64,000 nt of DNA from Heterodera schachtii (GCA_023374025.1 SIJG01000061.1:62001-126000); one strand, 5' to 3'; positions 22,501 through 35,768 are shown, counted from the first letter of the stretch. Notes: generated by a model not told the origin, from the letters alone. Numbers and translations: made by a program.

Positions 22501-25500
22501 AAAAAATACAATTAACTAAAATACGCTTAATTTTGTGCATTCCAATAAAAATCTGTAATAATATTTTTTAATTTTAATTAACTCTAAAATATTCACATAA
22601 AGTTACAATTATATATCAAAAATAAAATATTATTAAAAGTGATAAATTGCACTTTATTTGGAATATGTCACATAACAAAAATGTTAACCTCATCTTATGA
22701 AGTGCACATTATGAGATGATTTTAGTAAAAATGAAAAAGCAAAATAATTTGAATTATTTTATTAATACTTAGTATTTTATTAAACTGATGAAGTAAAAAA
22801 GACCAAAAGAATAATGGAACAATTTTAATTGGCAATGTCTTTTTAAATTTTCCCAAGGTTTTTTGAAAAATGTTTTATTTAATTTCGCCAACAAAATAAT
22901 TAAAAATATATTTATTAGTAAAATAGTTATGAATAAATAAAAAAAAACTAAATATAATAACTTAGCCTAAAATACAAAAAAAGAAAAAAAACTAAATTCA
23001 TCAATATTTATAAAATCTTATTAATGCAATTAATGTGTGATCAGTTAAAAAAGAGTTCGGATTCAAATTTTAATTATTAATATTAGAGGCATAAAGAAAG
23101 CTTAATCTTTCAAAAGACAAAATTAATTAAATAAGATATAATAAAAAATCTTATTATATACTTTGTGTACACAACTTATTCATAGACAATAATAAAGTGA
23201 AATTTATTAAGCATTAGAATAATTTCATCGACCTATATAGAAATTCTTATTTTCAAATTTATTTAATTAAAAAATAAAATTATCTACCTGCAGCCATTAA
23301 TACTTCCGTTTCAGTTCAAGAATTAAAATATAATCTTAAATATGATTTAAAGACAACAGTCAAGAAAAGCTTCCAGCAGGAAGAGATTCTGCGAAGAAAA
23401 TAATAGATAAAAGATAACAGATAAAATTATTTAATTATTTTGACATAAACGATCTAAGTTTAAAACATTATTATCTTTATATGTAATTTTATAATTAATG
23501 GAATAAAATCAAATCAAGCTAAGAGTTTTTCTTTATTTTTATTTAAACTTTCAATTGAAAACTAAAATTATTAATCTAATAAAAGGGAAAGAATTCTTAT
23601 TTAATTTTTAGTTCATTATAATTATGGATTATTAATTAAATGTACTCATTTCTTTTTACAAAAATAAATTGTTAAAATATTATTTTTAGAGTTAGACATA
23701 ATCAAATGCATTGTGCAAGAGGACACATTGTCAGAATTACTTCAAATTTTAAAATAAAATTACATTTTCTTTAATAATTTTTATATCAAACACAATTTAT
23801 TTTTCGTCAAAGCTATATTTTTAATTTTTTGAATAAATATATGATTTTTAAATATTTTTTATAAAAGTATTATGGATTAACTAGAATAAATTAAATTTAT
23901 AAAATTATTAAATAATATACCATTATACTTATACATGGTCGTTGACTGTGTGATGGATGGTGTGGTACGTGCTGAGTCGATCCACAAAAAAACTCAGTGA
24001 TTGATTGATCATTTTCCGGAAGCCTATTCTTAAAATTTTTTATTCTTGTGAAAGCGTTATTTTTTAATTTTATAAAATAATTTATCATATTATTTATGTT
24101 TTATTTTTTTTTAACTCAGAGTCAATGTTTTATTCTTTTCTTTTCTTTTTTACTCTCATGATAACAAAAATTGTTTAATACCTTTGGATAAGAAGATGCC
24201 TTCAAATAAATGTAATTTTTTTTATTAATTTATTTTTTGAATCAAATCTCAAAATTAAGCCAATATTAGAAAGCAATTTAGATATTAAGTTTTTAAACAT
24301 TTTATATCCAAAAATTATAAGGCTTTTTATTACAACATAAAATATAATTATATTTATTATTTAAATTTTTCTTGTATTCATTTTTTGATTTAAACTGTAA
24401 AAATTCTAACTTTCAGTAAAATATTTTTTTAATTACTATTATATGTTTTATTTTATTTTAATAAATTATTGACTTTTGTCAAAAAAACAAAATTTGTTTT
24501 TTTTAAATCTTCTTGACGGGTATCACAATTGTTTTGTTTGTTGTTTTCACTCATGTCAGGCATTTATTGTAATACGAAATTTAAAGTGCTTGATTATTAA
24601 ATAATAATTTCTGCATGTTTATTATATTTTTTCTCTTTAAATTTATATAGTTAAATTTAATTTTCAAAATTTTCAAAATATTTTTAAGTAACTTTTTGTC
24701 TTAAACTTAAGGATGCGATAAATACAACTTATTAAAAAATTATGCCTTCATATAATTTTTTAAATAATTATTTTTTTTGTTATTAAAAAATAAAAAAATT
24801 CAAACAATTATTAAATTAATTATTTTAATAGTTAAAATAAATTGATTAACCGTTTCTATAAATAAGTTAATTAAGAACAGTATAATTTATTTGAATTAAT
24901 AATTAAATATAAAGAATTTCGATAAGTTGAATTTATGAAAGTAATAATTAAATTATTTTATAATGGAAAATTTAAAGGAAAATGTTCAAATCTTTTCATT
25001 TTTAAATTTACTTTAAATAATTATTTTAATCTTTTTAATCTTGAATCTCGGTTTAATTATTGCGATACTAAGTAAGTTTTAGACTACCCAAAAGGTGATT
25101 ATTTATATTCAAAGAATAATTGAAATTCAAATAAATGTTCTTTCATTAAAACCAAATTTTCTTAGGTATTTAAAAAATATAATTTTATTTTGATTATTGG
25201 TCAAGCAATAATAAATAAATTTTTAAAATCATATTAAAATAAAATAATATACAGCAAAAATAAAAGAAATAATATAGTGTTATATGAAAATTTGCTTTAA
25301 TTTTTGAATATACAAATATAGATATTAAAAGTCCCAATAAAAAACAAGACAGATTTTTTCATCAAAAATGATCAAAAAAAAATATTAAAGCCAAAAATAA
25401 TTTTTTTCTGTCATTGCAAAATAAAATTATTCATTTTAATGCACTTTTAAAATTTTAATGAAAAAACTACGGTATGTTGAGATGAATTCGATAAATAAAA

Positions 25501-28391
25501 AACGATAATTGTTACAATCTTTGTCAATTTCAATTATTATATTTTAATTCATTTCGTTTAAAATGATAAAATAAAATAAATTTTTGTAACTTTGTTTATT
25601 TTGTTTTTATTTTTATGTAATAATTTTAACAAAATTTAATTATTTTTATTATTAAGAATGTTCTTTCGCACTCAAAATATTTTTAGTAAAATGATATTTA
25701 TTTTGGTATTTTTTAAAAAATCATTTTTATTTAAAAGGGTAAAATAAAATAAATTTTTATAACTTTGATTAACTAAGGTAAAAAAATTTCAAAATAGGAA
25801 CTATAAAGTAGATTGATGTACTTTAAAAAAATTGAGTAAAATAAATTGAGCATTATTTTAATGCATAATCGATAAAAATTATTATATTAGATAATATGTA
25901 TATATTTATTAAAATTCTTTTTCAATACTGTTTAATTTAAATAATTTTAGTGATTTAATTTAGTTCTTTCTTTTGAATTTTTATTTTTAAAATTAATTAA
26001 TTTTTTTATTCTCACACCAATTATAATTTCATTAATTTTTTACAGTTAAATAATAGCTCGGATTTTTATTTAGATTTTTTTATACAGGAATTAAAAAAAT
26101 TCTGCATGATCAAAATTTCCATTTTCTTAGGTTAGCAATTTTTTTAACACAAAGATTTTTAAAATTTTTGATTTATTATTAATATTTTTAGCTTCGACTC
26201 TAAGAATATTTTGTATATATAAATTAATAAATCATGCCAATTAATGTCTTATCATCAGTTCCGCAGTTACATCTTTTAAAAGAATATAGTTATTTTTAGA
26301 ATATTTTTTTATCTATTATTTTTATTATATATCCTATATTATTATTGCGTGATTTTACTGAATTTTATAAAGAATTTCTCATTTAAATTTTTGAAATTTT
26401 CTGTTCAGTGTAGGCGTTCCACAAAAAAACTCAGTTGCCGATAAAATTAAATAAATAAATTTAATTATTCAATTCACAAAACACTGGGTCGTCCGGTTAA
26501 CACTAATGTACGGCGGGACGCAAGTCATTTTCAAATTTTTTTGATAACATTTTGTAGATCTCATCAAGTTGTACAAAAAAGCCGCTGGTAAACATTATAT
26601 TAAATTCTTTTATATTATTTTTCAGCCAGTTGGTTGCGGTCACTCAGTTTATTTATTTTTTATTATTGGTTCAAACAATGTAAAAGTGTGTTTTTATTTT
26701 ATTTTTATTTAGTTAAAAATTACTATTTTTTATTTTAATAATAATTTTTTTTTATTATAGTCTGAAGTTTACATATATATTTTTTAAAAACGGTTTTTTA
26801 AATTGAAATAATATTTAAAAAAATATATACAAATACAAAAACTAATATTAGCGGCACAACTTCGCACGAAACAGTGCACAAGATTGAAAATTTTCTAAAG
26901 AAAGTTAATTTGGATGCTTAATTAAAAATCTGAACTTAAAAATTAACTATAATTTGCAAAGAACATAAATTTATTTCATGAACAAAACATTATTAAACTT
27001 TTTAAATTAACTAAAATAAAATATTAATTGATAAATAAAATTATAATTACATAATTAATAATAAATAAAAACATTCGTAGAATATTCTTTTATATAATTA
27101 AATGGATCACATAATAAAATGAAAAAAAAAATATTTAATATTGAAATATCATTTTTGTTTAATTTTTCAATTGAAAAAACCATATCTTTAAAAGCTTTAT
27201 TGCTAAATAATTAAAAATATTAATTAAAATAAAAATTTTTTATAAATTAAAATATTATAAAACCAATTTAATTATTTTAAACATATTAAATAAATGATAG
27301 ATAATTAATTACTTATTTTACAACACAAGTGAAGAGTACAAATTGAAGTTAATTATAATGGAGAATATCACAGTAATTCATTTTTCGGTGGAAAAATCAA
27401 TTTTTCTCTAGGATGACTCGTCCCAAAGGCTAGCCATTTCAGTCCCGTGTCTGTAACCCTTCTAATGAAACGATTGGTAAACAATTTTGATTATTTTCAA
27501 TTTAATTTTTATCTTTTAAAAATCAATAATAAAAGAAATTAAGTGTTTAATTAGGTTGCATAATTTAAGAAATTTTTTTACCTGTTTTTGTCCATTCCTT
27601 GCTGTTACCAACTTCAATTGCTGACAAAATATTTTCAAAATTTCACATTCCTTCTTATATGGAGCTTCGTCATCAAAAATTATTTTCAAATCAAAATTTT
27701 ACATTTCCTTTTTCACATCTTTCGATTTCTTTCCATTTTCTTTGTCCAAGTTTTTAACCAAATTTACATTTTAAAGAATTTTTTGAAAATGAATTTTATT
27801 TCAAGCTCTCTTTCAATTAAACTAAAAAAAGAAAACAATAAAAAAAGCCAATTTGTTGAACTTTTTTTTGAAGTTAATTAAATTATTATTACTTCCTTTA
27901 ATGCCATTAATTTTAACGGTATTTCTTGGGTTTATCTTTCATTTTTCACTTTCCACGTTTTTGAAATTTCTCTATTATTTTCGCAAAACCCTATAAACGC
28001 TGATTTAATTTTCTATATAGTCTCGGGAAAAAGTCTCAGTTTCGAAAAATTCCTTTTAAATGCATAAATTATTCGTAAACGGGTAACAAATTAAAGGAAT
28101 AAAATTTGCAGCAATTTTTGTAATTTTAAGCATTTTAATAAATTGCACCCAATATGTTTTATTTGGCACTTCCTATTTGTTAAAGGGCTCTAGAAGGTCC
28201 ATCATCACAGTGTTCGGCATTCATTTAAAGCAGAAATCGGATTTTCGCTGAATAAATTAATCAATCACTAGCAGTTTGTCCGTTAAATTATTTTTATCTA
28301 TTTTTTTATGAAAAAGGAATTTGGAATAGCCTTTTCAAAAAAACATTAAATGATTTTTTGCATTTAAAAATTGAAAAATTAAATATTTTAC
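16546..28391. other. long AT-rich stretch, almost featureless
   Basis: About 12 kb of very AT-rich DNA. I looked for PP2C exons (QEDAH, DGHGG) on the plus strand and saw none. Small less AT-rich patches occur near 18725-18765, 23340-23400, 23930-24010, 26400-26640 and 27405-27475; none gives a family I recognise. An 18-base string TCCACAAAAAAACTCAGT is shared at 23981-23998 and 26418-26435. Predicted short frames (20928-21137, 23897-24088, 27588-27881) look like composition noise. Confidence 0.5.
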
Positions 28392-28563
28392 CGTGACACA
28401 ACATTGTTGAAGCTGTACCCGACCGGACAGCAGCCACGCGCCACCCATTCACGCATTTGGCCCATCCGCATTGACAATTGGCCGACGAATTCAAGTTCAG
28501 GAAGGGCCGAAGAACAGTCGCCGGTTCGTCATCCATACAAATAGAAAATGTCGTGGGAATTCT
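28392..28563 (-). CDS. putative exon of an unidentified Cys-containing protein
   Basis: Acceptor AAAATCAG precedes 28563 and donor GTAAAATATT follows 28392 on the minus strand. One frame is open throughout (57 codons): SICMDDEPATVLRP, then NSSANCQCGWAKCVNGW and STMLCH. The patch is much richer in G/C than its surroundings, as expected for an exon here. It lies in line with other exon-like patches at 29.87, 30.74-30.87 and 30.95-31.06 kb on the same strand. A second frame is open over part of it (VARGCCPVGYSF), so the reading is not certain. Family unknown. Confidence 0.4.
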
Positions 28564-29050
28564 CTGATTTTGGCTTCAAAATTTTATTAATAATTTTTTA
28601 TTTCATATCGTTCTCAACAACTGATGCAAAAATTCTTAAGGCCAATTCTCAACCTAAATTTCTACGGAATTTTTTCGTTATTGGTCCAATTTGGCTTGTT
28701 TTATGTCCTAAATGACACCAAATTTTGGCGCATTTAGTGACTGAAAATCTATATCATATTAAAGAAATTTCTCTATATAAATTCTAATTTTTAATAAAGC
28801 TTTTTAAAAGGTTTTCAAGTGCTTGCTGTTAAAGCAAAAATTCCAAAAAATCCAAATTTGAATTTTCAATATTTTTAGATTTTTTAAAGAAAATTTCAAA
28901 AAATATAAGTTTTTAGCTTCTGGTCTTTTATTTTTTCCTATCAGTGTTGTTCTGCATTGGTGGACACCAAACATTTACTTAAAAAATTTTGTCCCAAATC
29001 TTCGGTTAAATTTTTTCCATTCAAGTTTAAAGAAAAATTATAAGAAAAAT

Positions 29051-29272
29051 TTAGTAAATGTAAAATAAATTCTCATTAATTAAAATGATCAAATTAAAGC
29101 CATTATCCATGCCAACCGTTTTCACAACAAGAACATAATGACTTGTAACAGCACAAAAATTTAACACCAGGCCGCCAGCAGATTCCGCATAAATCTTCTT
29201 CGTATGTACCCAGCAAAAACATTTTCTGTTTTTGCCGGCACACTCATCCTTCTTCCTGAGTTCATTTACCAA
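29051..29272 (-). CDS. exon-like Cys-rich patch, boundaries unclear
   Basis: The minus strand carries NELRKKDECAGKNRKCFCWV in one frame and, overlapping it, a second frame with LCGICWRPGVKFLCCYKSLC that ends in a stop. Both are Cys-rich and the G/C content is raised. A possible acceptor (GAACTCAG) lies near 29265. It fits the run of exon-like patches on this strand, but I cannot decide the frame or the exon ends. Confidence 0.3.
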   Translation of the reverse strand: MVNELRKKDECAGKNRKCFCWVHTKKIYAESAGGLVLNFCAVTSHYVLVVKTVGMDNGFNLIILINENLFYIY

Positions 29273-29439
29273 ATCTTCATAGAAATTATGATTTAAATAA
29301 ATTTAGATTGAATCTTTACAATGGTGTTATGTCAATATTTAAAAATTCTCATTATGTGCGTTATTTTAAAAACCATCAAACTGAAATTCTTTGCTTATAA
29401 ATTTGCTCAAAAGCACTAAATTTTTAATAATTGATATCA

Positions 29440-29660
29440 TTCGTTGGAGCTTAGTGTTCTTTATGAGCCTGCAAAATTTCTAATTTATTAACTTTAAAAA
29501 AGGATATGGCAAAAAATGTTCGAAAACCTAGGTTTTTTGAGTTCCTAGAGCTAGCTATAACTTTTTTGAAACTGAAATAACATCTTAAAACTTTGCAGAA
29601 TGTTAGAGAACACTTAGAGCTATCAAATATCAAGAATTACAAATTTGATTGCTTTGGAGC
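29440..29660. repeat. imperfect palindromic element, about 220 bp
   Basis: GAGCTTAGTGTTCT near 29449 and AGAACACTTAGAGC near 29607 are imperfect inverted copies; inner segments (CTGCAAAATTT / AAACTTTGCAG) also pair. The centre, AAAACCTAGGTTTT, is palindromic. Looks like an old MITE; no target duplication seen. Confidence 0.4.
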
Positions 29661-29868
29661 TAAATTATAAATAAATTTTTCGACAAAAATTTTCATAATC
29701 ATTATTTCTTAAATAACGACTCCGCCCCTTTACAATTACCGTATTCCGCTTCACCATTTTGTATTGTTTCTCAGGATCCACTCAACATTTGTACAGATAC
29801 TCCGCTGAACAGCAGCAGAAAGTAAAAAGTATAATCGAACACATTTATCAACAGAAAAAAGGTCTTAC

Positions 29869-29898
29869 AGAATTGCTGATGTTGCTGCCGGCCGGCAC
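29869..29898 (-). CDS. 30-nt microexon candidate
   Basis: On the minus strand, CATTTCAG is followed by 30 G/C-rich bases and then GTAAGACC, a consensus donor. All three frames are open over the exon. Both splice sites match nematode consensus well, which is why I list it despite its size. It lies between the patches at 29.2 and 30.7 kb on the same strand. Confidence 0.35.
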
Positions 29899-30179
29899 CT
29901 GAAATGGACAAATCAAAAGAAAATTGTTATTTAAATATTTATTTTATTTTTGATAGCAATTTGGTTTTAAGAACCAATATATTCGGTTTTTCTCATAAAC
30001 AAAATTAAAGTGTGCATCTTACAAATCAGAAGAAATGTAATTTGCTTGTTTTAAGATTTAAATTTTAAAAAATATCAATGCACTTCAAATAAGATGGAAA
30101 TGTCTTTAAATTCGTTTAAGACTTTTTTGTTCAGGAGCTTTTTCTTTTATCTTTTTCCGTCTTTTTTTGAAAATTTCGC

Positions 30180-30680
30180 ACTCCGACAAATGTGTCTGCC
30201 CCCGACATTTTTAAATTCCTCTAACCACCACCGACAAATTTAGTCGGGGAATTTTCAGCTCGAACCCCGACTTTTCATCCCCGACGTCGGGGTCGCAACC
30301 CTACTGTAAATCATACAGATCTTATTTTAATACTAGGTTGAGGCACAAAAGGAAAATGAATTTGAAACCTCAAAAACTGGACTAGAATTTTAAATGCTAA
30401 ATAAAAATCACAAAGAAAAGTTGGCCGGACAAAAATGAATCAGCCATTGGATCAAAAATCGACATAGAATTTTTCCTCAGTTTAAAAATTTACAACCGTT
30501 CTTTTCTTACATGTATTCATTAATACTTGGAAAATTACTTTATGGGGCAAAAATTGATCCCGAGCTAGACTCCGACTGATTTGTTCCACTACGATCCCGA
30601 CCGTGCTGATCCCGACAAAGCCGGACACCTCTTTTTTTACACCCAGAAGGGTCGGTCGAGAATTACTACCCTAACATATA
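30180..30680. repeat. two GC-rich repeat blocks with TACCCTA/ACCCTA ends
   Basis: Block 1 (about 30180-30305) contains CCCCGACGTCGGGG, a perfect palindrome, and ends GGGGTCGCAACCCTACTGTA. Block 2 (about 30545-30672) contains several GATCCCGA motifs and ends GACCGACCC-type sequence read inverted, with ATTACTACCCTA at its edge. Both resemble right ends of hAT-like non-autonomous elements, and block 1 resembles the block at 16.2 kb. The DNA between them is AT-rich with no gene seen. Confidence 0.4.
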
Positions 30681-30740
30681 TATTATTTAACTTTTTTATC
30701 ATATGCTATTTAAAAATTTTATTTACATTGCATAATTAAC

Positions 30741-30865
30741 ATAATATTTTGTGCACAGCCAGTCCGGTCCGCCGATGTGTGCGATATGATTCATTAATCC
30801 ATTCCATCGGTGGTCCAATTCCATACCACTTTTCCATCCCAACACATTCACAATTAGTGTTAAAG
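30741..30865 (-). CDS. putative exon, downstream of the 30950-31062 exon
   Basis: Read from an acceptor CCCATTAG just above 30865, the frame that continues the upstream exon gives FNTNCECVGMEKWYGIG, then MEWINESYRTHRRTGLAV. A donor-like GTTAAT lies at the lower edge. The CxC motif followed by a Trp resembles NCQCGWAKC in the exon at 28.4-28.6 kb. An alternative acceptor (TTTATTAG, about 30890) opens another frame that ends at a TAA in the window. Family unknown. Confidence 0.35.
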
Positions 30866-30949
30866 CTAATGGGCGAAATGTAGGAAACTAATAAAGTGCA
30901 TATAAAATATATATAATAAATGTTTAAAAAATATTCAGAAATACCTTAC

Positions 30950-31062
30950 GTAAATTTGCGGAAAATTTCGAGAAAATGGAATGGGCGATTTGGCTTCATC
31001 ACTATATTCCGTCCGCAAATGTCCCACTGCGGCAGCCGACATCCAGCAAAATGTCGAATATT
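30950..31062 (-). CDS. putative 113-bp exon with consensus splice sites
   Basis: Minus strand: ATTTTAACAG before 31062 and GTAAGG after 30950. Two frames are open through the exon; the one giving FAGCRLPQWDICGRNIVMKP leaves two bases that join in phase to the next exon (30865). A further less AT-rich patch at about 31266-31375 (frame with RFDCRCEELLIIAKDVSW) may be an earlier exon, but its junction does not phase cleanly. The gene is unidentified; spliced, cysteine-containing and on the minus strand is all that can be said. Confidence 0.4.
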
Positions 31063-31384
31063 CTGTTAAAATTAGTTGGATTTATGAATAATTTCTAGTA
31101 AAAAAATTTGTTTGAATTTAAACGCAATTAAACTATTGATGCAAAATTTAGTCATGGAAAAATGCCGCAAAATTAACACTTTTGGCAAATTTTTACTTTC
31201 ACGTTATCATTCGACATTCTAAATCCTTTCCTACACTCTAAAGCTAATCTAATTATCAACAGATGAACTTGACCCAGCTGACATCCTTGGCAATGATTAA
31301 CAATTCTTCGCAGCGACAATCAAAACGGTACGGTCACTTTTACATGGGACATTTGGCGTTTCCAATTTTAAAATGTCATCACTA

Positions 31385-32282
31385 GGGCTGTGAATTTTAA
31401 TCACAAAAAATCTCGAAATAGTTAACTAAAATAGTGAGTAAAAATGCCAAAATAATGACAAAATAGTGTAATAATTAAGCATAAATAACGCATTTTCCAC
31501 TTGATTTGAGGCTTGCTTCTAAGCAAAAGAAGGACGGCACTGTCGCCACATGCTCCGGACGGGCCCTATGTTGTGCCTGCCGATCACTTCGAGTAAACTC
31601 GTGCTGCACGGATGCTTTTTCTCTTGGAGCATGTAGCAGGTCGTCCCTCTTCCCGAATTTTTTAAAAATTGACACAAAATTATATTTTAATCATTTAATT
31701 TTGAAAAAAACGCAAGCAAAATTTTTAAATTTTTTGTAAGTTTGGCTTAAAATCCTTTTGATCACTTTTTGGGCAAATTTGGTTTAACATATCCCATTAA
31801 AAATTACAAAATTCTCGCGGCAGCGCCTATCGGTGTTGCCGGACTCACACTGTGTTGTTCCCCAAAAGCTTTGGCAAAATTGCGCCGAAAAAAGAGTTAA
31901 AAAATGGTCGTCGCAAATTGACCAAAATTCCAAAATTGGCATTTGTGAAACAAAAATTGAGTTTCAAAGCAAAACTTGCGGGACACCGCCGAAAAAATAT
32001 ATGGAATTTATCGGGCTCGGTCGGATCTCAGATATAAGTCCAAATCGCTTTTCGAGAATTTTCGGAATTATCGAGATTGGGATAACGATCACAGCTTTAG
32101 GCGGAGATATTTAAAGAAAAAGAAAGTGAAAATTAAATTCTTTGTAAATGGTAAATATTAAAAGCAAAAAATAGTCGAGGCTTTTAGAAATCCCTTTACT
32201 TTTTAGCCAATTTTTCAACTTTTACTAATATTGATTGATTGGTTTTAATTATAATCTTTAAACATTTAAAGAAGGCAGATGA
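31385..32282. other. mixed region: hAT-like end, Arg/Lys-rich frames, one GC-rich hairpin
   Basis: CTAGGGCTGTGAATTTTAAT at about 31385 resembles the start of a hAT-like element. 31500-31670 is less AT-rich but gives competing frames on both strands. 31818-31841 is a GC-rich hairpin (listed separately). 31850-32110 has overlapping basic frames that I do not recognise. No gene is supported. Confidence 0.4.
31818..31841 (+). repeat. GC-rich hairpin, member of a dispersed family
   Basis: CGGCAGCGCC, loop TATC, GGTGTTGCCG: ten pairs, counting three G-T wobbles. The same stem-loop plan and the same TATC loop recur at 40651-40773 and 40997-41018. Compared with the copy at 40749, a G-C pair is replaced by A-T and a C/A mismatch by C-G. 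Confidence 0.7.
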
Positions 32283-32520
32283 TAACTGCTTGAACTTGAG
32301 TGAAGCAGCAAAAAATGCAATTGGCCATCCCCCATTTTATGGAAAGAATGGTGTGAAACGGCGCTAAATTCACAAATCGCATGTATAAAAAAAATTAGAG
32401 AAAATTAGCGTAATTTTTTAAATTATAGAAGTTGAATTTGCCAACACTTGTTTGGCCTCATTTCTGGCGATATGTTGCAGAAGAAGGATGGCCGAAAGGC
32501 AAATTTATGGGATGGCTTAA
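32283..32520 (+). CDS. possible two-exon fragment, unidentified
   Basis: A frame with NCLNLSEAAKNAIGHPPFYG ends at a possible donor (AATG|GTGTGA, 32350). A second patch after AAATTATAG (32429-32520) is open and joins in phase, ending in TAA. An alternative frame of the second patch (LPTLVWPHFWRYVAEEGW) also looks protein-like. Raised G/C content supports coding, but the start and identity are unknown. Confidence 0.25.
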
Positions 32521-35500
32521 GGGTTCTTAAAGTAAAATCATATTTTAAATTTAATAATTTTTACATAAAAAGACATAAATGTTGTAAAAATTGAAAATAA
32601 TTTTTAAATTTTGTTTTTTTCATGTGAAACGATGTGCAATTACTCTTTTTTAAATGTGATGCCATGCAAGAAAGTTGAATGAAATATAAACATTATACAG
32701 AATTAATAATATTTATTTTAATTAAATATCATATTGAATCTTTTTTTATTTTATACTCATTGTTTATTAATTAATAATGAATTAATTATTATTGTGTTTT
32801 GTTGTAATGATTTTTCACTGCCTTTTTATGTTACTCAATTTTCGTGTTATTTTCATTCAGTTACAACACTTCGCTATGTTTTGTTAAATATTTTTTATTC
32901 ATTCTCTATTTTTTGTTTAATGTTTTTTTTCATTTTTTAAAATTAATTACCACATTATTTGTTTAATTTTTAAAAATAAAAAGAGCCAGAGGCAGTAAAC
33001 CATACTGATGTTTTATTAAATTTAAGAATTCATACATTGATTTATCAAGGGCTTCTGTTGTAGTACTTCATTTGAAAAATTTTTTCATTTGTACTGTGAA
33101 TTGGCAAATCCACGTCAATTAATGCCAAATAATGACTGATGGGCCGCATAAATAGGGGGCATGGCACAAGCAGAAGTCAGCAAATAACCCAAATAAAAAC
33201 ACATTTGCCACCAAGCCTTTCTATTAACATGTAACATAGAATCTATTCAAATAAATTTAAACGATGCCAAAGACCAGGAGGGAGGACAAAAGCGTTTTAT
33301 TATTTAAATGTCCTATATTGAAGGCCTTATGATTTAAAAATATTCTTTTTAGACTGATAAATCAGCTTGTTTTATGTATAATTTTTTTATAAATTTTAAT
33401 TTATTACAAATTTTAAAAAACAAATTTTTGTCTTTAAATTTTTGTGAAAATCGCTCACTTACAACCTTGAAATCATGGACCAATTCTATCTCTTTCTAGT
33501 CATTGAACATTTTGTTTTTTTTAATTTTTAAATTATAGAAATTTTCATTTTTCATAAAGTTTTTTCTCTACTAATGGAAATGTGAGGATGGGTATAATAA
33601 AACATAATTATCAATCGATGTTGTTAGATTGTTTTTAAATGATGATCATCATCCATTCTTAAGTATAAGTTATAAATTCAATCTTTACAAGAAAGATATA
33701 TTTTCTTATTTTTTTTAAAGTTTTGATTTTCACAATTTTTAAATTTATTTATATAGTAAGCCCCAACTTAAATGTTTGTTCTTTATTTTGGAATTACTTT
33801 TTATTTTTTATTTTAAAATTATGCCATTATTAAATATTTATTTTCTAAAATATTGAATAAAAAATTAAAATTTATATAAATGCAATTACAACTTATGGAT
33901 TTAATAATTTATTGCCACTTTTTATTCTGTAATCTTTAAATGCTTATTGTTAATTTTTTTTACCCCTCTCGTTGCTCATTTCGATCTTGTTCTTTTTTTG
34001 CATTGGGCATGTTTATTTGCTTTGTTTAATGTACCATCATTAGTATATTTATTTTAATAAGAATTTGTGTTTGTGGCGTTCATTAAAAATGTTAAGGAAT
34101 AATTTTTTATATATTTAAATTTATTATTTTCTTTATTATGCTTAATTAATTTATCCCAAGTGACGCGATCTGTGTCTTCAATTGTATATCAAATACTTCA
34201 TAATTAATTTGTGGTCGTTTTTAACAACCCCTTAAATTTTTTTTTTAAATATATTAAATTTAATTTTAATTCACGGCATATGAAAAACATTTTTAATTTT
34301 ATTCATTGAACCAAATATTTATTAATAAATTTAAAAAAATTAGTAAAAATTCACATAATAGAACAAAAGTTTATTTTTAACACTATTGACTTTTGTGACA
34401 AAATAAATACCATTATGGAATGTGTATAAAAATTTTTAAAATATATTTATATTCGCTTTTTTTTAAATTTTCTTGATTCTTCTCTTTTTTTCCTCCATTT
34501 TTTTCATTAATAAAAATGAAATAAATTTATTGTTATTAAAAATAATAAATAATTGGAAAAAAGTATCAATGAAAATAAATCAATGTCAGCAATTAATTCT
34601 CGTTTCTTTATTTTCAAAAATATAGTATTAAATTATTTAAAGACAATTTTAAATTATAAGACATAAAAGTAAGCAACAATTTTAATTTTTTCTCATTATC
34701 GAATGTAGCAAAATAAACATAATTATTAATAAGAATTGTTGACTAGCGTTTATGAATCTGCTTAATTATTATTAAATTTTGGAAATATGAAGTATTTATT
34801 TTTTCATTTTCATTAACCGAAAATTTCGTTTAGTTTTCAGTTTTAATTTTTAAATTCTCATTTTTTTTTGGTTTATAGTTATTTTATCTTATGTTTTTCT
34901 ATTTATATTGATTTTCTTTTTTTATATTAGTTTAAATACAAAAAATCGGTCAAAGTTTAATTTTGAGTATATGGTTTAATCTATTGCGATTTGTCTATAT
35001 TTTATCCCATTTAACATTTCAAATCCAACTTTCTTGTCAATCAGTGGCTGCATATAAAAAAAGTTAATTAAATTTCATACACTAAATTAAGCATTGCTAT
35101 TTATTCTATTTTTTAAATAAAAAACAATAATATAAAATTTTCGTATTTCAACAATATTTTTGAACCTCAAATATTTCGAAAATTTAAATTTTTTTTTTAC
35201 TCAGTTTATCGAATAAATTAAAAAGAACTTAACTATTTAATTTTTAAATATTTTAGAGGCATTATATTTAATTATTAAATTTGCATATTTATTTTAATAA
35301 TTTAACGATTAGAATTTGTCATCTTTTTATATGTATTTTACTGTTAATAGTTTTTATTCAGATTATTTGATTTATTTTATCATAATATTTAGTTAAGATG
35401 AATCTTTTTTTAAAATTTAATTGTGCTATTGACTTTTGGCTTTAATTTTAAATGAAATATTTTTATATTAATTTTCTTTAAATATCTTAAAAAACCTAGA

Positions 35501-35768
35501 ATAATGAATGAAAATTAATGAAAAATATTAATTAAAATTCCAATTAGCTGATTATATAAGATTAAAGTAAAAAATAAATTCTTCATTGCATTTATTTTCA
35601 ATTTTACTCTATATATATTTTTTTAATTGTTTCAACTTTATTTTTTATTAACGGATTCTTTTTACAAAAATATGATTTTATAGTAAGTTTTAATAAATTT
35701 TAAAGAAATTACGAATTTTTAGTTTTATTTTTTAATTATATTAAATTTTTGAACTTATTTCAAATAAA
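32521..35768. other. AT-rich stretch; one promoter-like patch
   Basis: Mostly A/T. Around 33110-33300 composition is more balanced: CATAAATAGGGGGC (TATA-like, 33147-33160) lies about 115 bases before an ATG at 33264 that opens only 22 codons (MPKTRREDKS...). This could be the promoter and first exon of a gene, but no continuation was found. Other frames look like chance. Confidence 0.4.

Noticed and set aside
27588..27881. 97-aa hydrophobic plus-strand protein
   Set aside because: Phe/Ile/Leu-rich composition expected from A/T runs; no splice sites, motifs or raised G/C content.
32734..32940. Membrane-protein-like 68-aa frame
   Set aside because: Hydrophobicity is explained by T-rich sequence; no supporting signals.
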